DNA from: Bacteroidota bacterium
Lineage (GTDB): Bacteria > Bacteroidota > Bacteroidia > NORP154
Length of the DNA: 6,561 nt
NCBI GenBank assembly: GCA_002401055.1
Contig: NVRZ01000185.1
Location: 1-6,561 of the forward strand
Direction: 5' to 3'
A program made the translations under genes and the position numbers. Of this stretch, positions 4,220 through 6,561 are shown piece by piece (position 1 is the first letter of the stretch; every line of letters begins with the position of its first letter). The notes under the pieces were generated by a model. It saw only the letters and a list, made by a program, of their open reading frames with translations. It was not told where the DNA came from and did no database searches.

Positions 4220-6561
4220 TTACCGGTCTCTTTTAAGTATATGATATTGAGTTTCTTCAATGGTCTTCAACCCATTTTCCGTTTCCACGTTCTTTCTTAC
4301 CAGTTTTCCCTCTGCATTGTACTCGTAATACAATCCAAAATGTTGGTCATCAAAGCTAGTTACCAACCTAAGCGTCGTTGGGTCGTATACAAAACAGTTT
4401 GCCTGGGCATTCAATGGCTGCAAGCGAATATCGTCTATGAACATAAATCCCTTGAATATTGGAAGCAGTGTAATTTTGATTTCCGGAGTAAAGAATCCAG
4501 ATGAACCTAAAGCGGAAAAATCGGTCACCTTGCACTCGTAGAGTGTCCATTCACCTGTTTGCGCCGTTTTTTCAAAATTCTCAGATGTCGTACCCGAGGA
4601 GCCAACCAAATCCAAGTCCATAAATCCGCTGATATCCGCAGACTGTTGTTTTCCGCTCAACTTAAGCCATAACTTTAGGCTAAGTCCATTATTCCTTAGC
4701 TGCTGGGTCATTGATACATCTTTTAATTCAAGGGTCTTAGTGGCCCCACCACTGGCACTAATTTTAATTGATTGATTCCCCGAATGAGCGTTATCGGAAA
4801 CTACTGTACCTGGAAATGTGTTTACCAGTCCATCCTCAAAATATTCTGTCACACCTATGTCGTAAGTATTCTCAAAACTTTCAAACTGAACGGCACTGTA
4901 TTTCGCATTATTCGCTATAATAATAGATACCGTATTTTGGTATCCATATTTGACCGTAGAATAGACTTTTCGGAGGTCAACTGTCTGCATTGAATAGCCG
5001 TACGGAGAGTACTTATTTACCGTACTTAACTTTAGCCAGTTAGTTTCTTCGTTCCCTTCCTCGTAGTCCCAATTCAGGAGCTGGTAATCCTCAAAAATAC
5101 CTGAGTTGTAGTTTCTGGCACCTGAATTAGAAGCGTTAATGCCAGAGATCGAAGTGCGATATATATACTTGGATAGATTACGCCATTTACCGATTTTACC
5201 CAACTCGTAATTGTTATAATCATCGAAATCACTGCTCGATACTCCAAAAATAGTGCGATCAAATCCCCAGTCATCTGCCAGATAGCGACTACTGGTAGTA
5301 ACCACATTTTCCAGTGTGGTAACGGGATAGCTTTTGTCACACGCTTCCAGGCACTCAATAAGTGTCGAGCTACATGAGTTATCCGCACTATAAAATACGA
5401 TGTCACCCGTTAACGAATCCAGAGCAAAATAGCCTGGAACTTCATAACAGGGGTCATCGGCAATGGATACATCATGGCCGTCACCATCAGGACAAACGCA
5501 ATCGGGAAAGTCATCAGAGCTGCTATACATACTTAGCCCATCGCTATGTACACACACATATCCTGTTCCGGCATTTTTATCTCCGGTAAGATCCACGATA
5601 ATATAATAGTAGTTCTTGAGTGACCTTAAATGGCCCAACTTTACGTCATAACAATCACCGGAATCAGCGTACTTCACCATCATATTAGCAAACCCGAACC
5701 TATTGGTTGCTACTTCAAAGAGCGTTTCCCCGTCTTCAATCTTTCCGTTGAGATAATCGACAAATTTTCTCCTAATAGGGTCTTCTTCCCCCGGGGTCGT
5801 GACAAACTCTGTTTTCTCCCCGTAAGTAGTGATGCTTCCCACATCTCTTCCTAGCTGATTGGTCCGTCCGCTGCGGATCACCTCAACCGTTGCATTGGTA
5901 ACGGAAGAAGAAGAACTGCCAAAAGATTCGGATGGAAACACCTCCAAATAATTCCCGTCCGGATAACCAACGTGGTAAAAACCATCTCCTACTTTGATGA
6001 GGTCACCGGGATATAGCAGACTCATTGCATCACATACATCTGCACAACCATCTCCAGAGAAGTATAACCAATCACCATCGGTTTCATGTATTAATTTGAT
6101 TTCAATATCATTGGCACCTGATTCCAAAAGGACTCTCTCATTGATCGCTTTTTGACCTGTCTCATCGTACTTCTGTGCTCCTTTGATGGAATACGAATAG
6201 TATGAACCATCATGATCTGAAGATTGCTCCAAAGACAATTCATCAAAACCATCACTGGTCTGAGTAATCACGGGAACGCCTGTTTCCGGGTCAAACACCA
6301 GGTTCTCTGTCAAATGGTAAATACCATCCTTGTAGGTCAAAACGCTTTTGGGGATGGCAGGATAGCGAACAACTTTAGACGTTACATGTGTATATAATTC
6401 TTGTTCCAAGTAATTTAACGAGGGAAATGCTGATACAAATGGTATTGGAATTATTCCCCAAAATCCAAGACTGCCATCAATCTCGATGTTACCATCAAGG
6501 CCATTGTCCTTCACAGCTTTCATCTCAAACACTACTTCCGATTCGGCACCGATTCTACCTT
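4220..6561 (-). CDS. Large secreted protein, C-terminal ~779 residues, ending in jelly-roll and YD-type motif (5' end outside window)
   Basis: The frame is open to the window edge and ends at TAA (4220-4222). The GTG at 6530-6532 is only an in-frame valine: nine coherent codons precede it, no signal sequence follows, and the sequence reads as protein interior. Residue numbers count that valine as 1. Visible parts are a YD-like strand (LVFDPETGVPVITQT, 78-92), a segment with LLYPGDLIKVG (172-182) and VIRSGRTNQ (218-226), a cysteine/aspartate-rich region (327-398), a conserved-looking block from GKWRNLSKYIYRT (448-460) through NKYSPYG (506-512) and VKYGYQN (527-533), a jelly-roll-like domain (about 551-705, ending FMFIDDIRLQP), and a terminal YD motif (FVYDPTTLRLV, then YYEYNAEGKLVRK). 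From memory this matches C-termini of large Bacteroidota proteins encoded beside RHS-like genes. Substrate and function are unknown. No typical type IX secretion C-terminal domain is evident; the protein simply ends KRDR. Confidence 0.85.
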   Translation of the reverse strand, partial: GRIGAESEVVFEMKAVKDNGLDGNIEIDGSLGFWGIIPIPFVSAFPSLNYLEQELYTHVTSKVVRYPAIPKSVLTYKDGIYHLTENLVFDPETGVPVITQTSDGFDELSLEQSSDHDGSYYSYSIKGAQKYDETGQKAINERVLLESGANDIEIKLIHETDGDWLYFSGDGCADVCDAMSLLYPGDLIKVGDGFYHVGYPDGNYLEVFPSESFGSSSSSVTNATVEVIRSGRTNQLGRDVGSITTYGEKTEFVTTPGEEDPIRRKFVDYLNGKIEDGETLFEVATNRFGFANMMVKYADSGDCYDVKLGHLRSLKNYYYIIVDLTGDKNAGTGYVCVHSDGLSMYSSSDDFPDCVCPDGDGHDVSIADDPCYEVPGYFALDSLTGDIVFYSADNSCSSTLIECLEACDKSYPVTTLENVVTTSSRYLADDWGFDRTIFGVSSSDFDDYNNYELGKIGKWRNLSKYIYRTSISGINASNSGARNYNSGIFEDYQLLNWDYEEGNEETNWLKLSTVNKYSPYGYSMQTVDLRKVYSTVKYGYQNTVSIIIANNAKYSAVQFESFENTYDIGVTEYFEDGLVNTFPGTVVSDNAHSGNQSIKISASGGATKTLELKDVSMTQQLRNNGLSLKLWLKLSGKQQSADISGFMDLDLVGSSGTTSENFEKTAQTGEWTLYECKVTDFSALGSSGFFTPEIKITLLPIFKGFMFIDDIRLQPLNAQANCFVYDPTTLRLVTSFDDQHFGLYYEYNAEGKLVRKNVETENGLKTIEETQYHILKRDR
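4223..4393 (-). other. C-terminal YD/RHS-type motif of gene A
   Basis: Residues 714-770 read FVYDPTTLRLV, then a short DDQHFG turn, then YYEYNAEGKLVRK and GLKTIEET before the stop. The YD-x-x-(T/S)-x-R-L and YEY-x-x-x-G-x-L-x-R pattern is the RHS/YD-repeat consensus. Only about two units are present and they form the very C-terminus, unlike full RHS shells that hold dozens of repeats. They might cap this protein or pair with strands of another protein, but that is speculation. Confidence 0.6.
4418..4882 (-). other. Jelly-roll (carbohydrate-binding-module-like) domain in gene A
   Basis: Residues about 551-705 of gene A begin with ESFENTYD and contain the AHSGNQSIKIS strand (582-592), two further beta-rich halves, the YECKVTDF strand (665-672) and FMFIDDIRLQP (696-706). 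An acidic F-E-N/D start, an HSG-x-x-S strand and a closing (V/F)-x-(I/F)-D-D-(I/V) strand are the usual marks of CBM-like beta-sandwiches in secreted bacterial proteins. The fold call is moderately secure. Sugar binding is not shown, since the same fold also serves as a structural spacer. Confidence 0.6.

Noticed and set aside
4211..4504. 97-codon plus-strand frame starting in the A-B spacer
   Set aside because: It is antisense to the YD and jelly-roll end of gene A, with no recognisable motif; gene A explains the region.
5074..5406. 110-codon minus-strand frame in another phase of gene A
   Set aside because: It overlaps the continuous gene A frame, whose GKWR...YIYRT and NKYSPYG segments are coherent; the alternative is a shifted shadow.
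6530..6532. GTG as the true start of gene A
   Set aside because: The frame is open upstream to the window edge, there is no signal peptide or leader at this GTG, and the flanking residues read as protein interior.

Overview
The window looks like Bacteroidota DNA, roughly of the Cytophagales/Chitinophagales/Flavobacteriales type. The reasons are moderate G+C by eye, A-rich leaders without Shine-Dalgarno sequences before the readable starts, a signal peptide ending in a KAQ-type site, and above all the protein families. To my recollection, these are recurrent, very large, poorly characterised secreted proteins of Bacteroidota. No search was run, so every family assignment rests on motif memory.

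All real coding capacity is on the minus strand and almost gap-free. Read 5'->3' on that strand there are three genes. Gene A (6561 down to 4220) is the C-terminal ~780 residues of a large secreted protein whose start lies beyond the window. Gene B (4193 to 3447) is a complete 248-residue exported protein, perhaps with a LolA-like fold. Gene C (3427 down to 1) is the N-terminal 1142 residues of a very large exported RHS-like protein that runs off the other edge. I checked gene C codon by codon and found no stop between its proposed GTG start and the window edge. The spacers are 26 and 19 bp with no terminator, so the three genes are very probably one operon.

How they may work together (inference): A and C both carry degenerate RHS/YD-type sequence, CxxxC cysteine pairs and acidic Asp/Gly clusters, as expected for disulfide- and metal-stabilised extracellular beta-rich proteins. 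B, lying between them, could be a periplasmic partner or chaperone. The cassette may be a split, RHS-like surface or secreted assembly. Whether C ends in a classical RHS core and a variable toxin tip cannot be seen here, because its C-terminus is outside the window.

There is no tRNA, rRNA, CRISPR array, insertion sequence, riboswitch or recognisable promoter, and no intergenic stretch longer than 26 bp. The plus-strand open frames are antisense shadows of the three genes.
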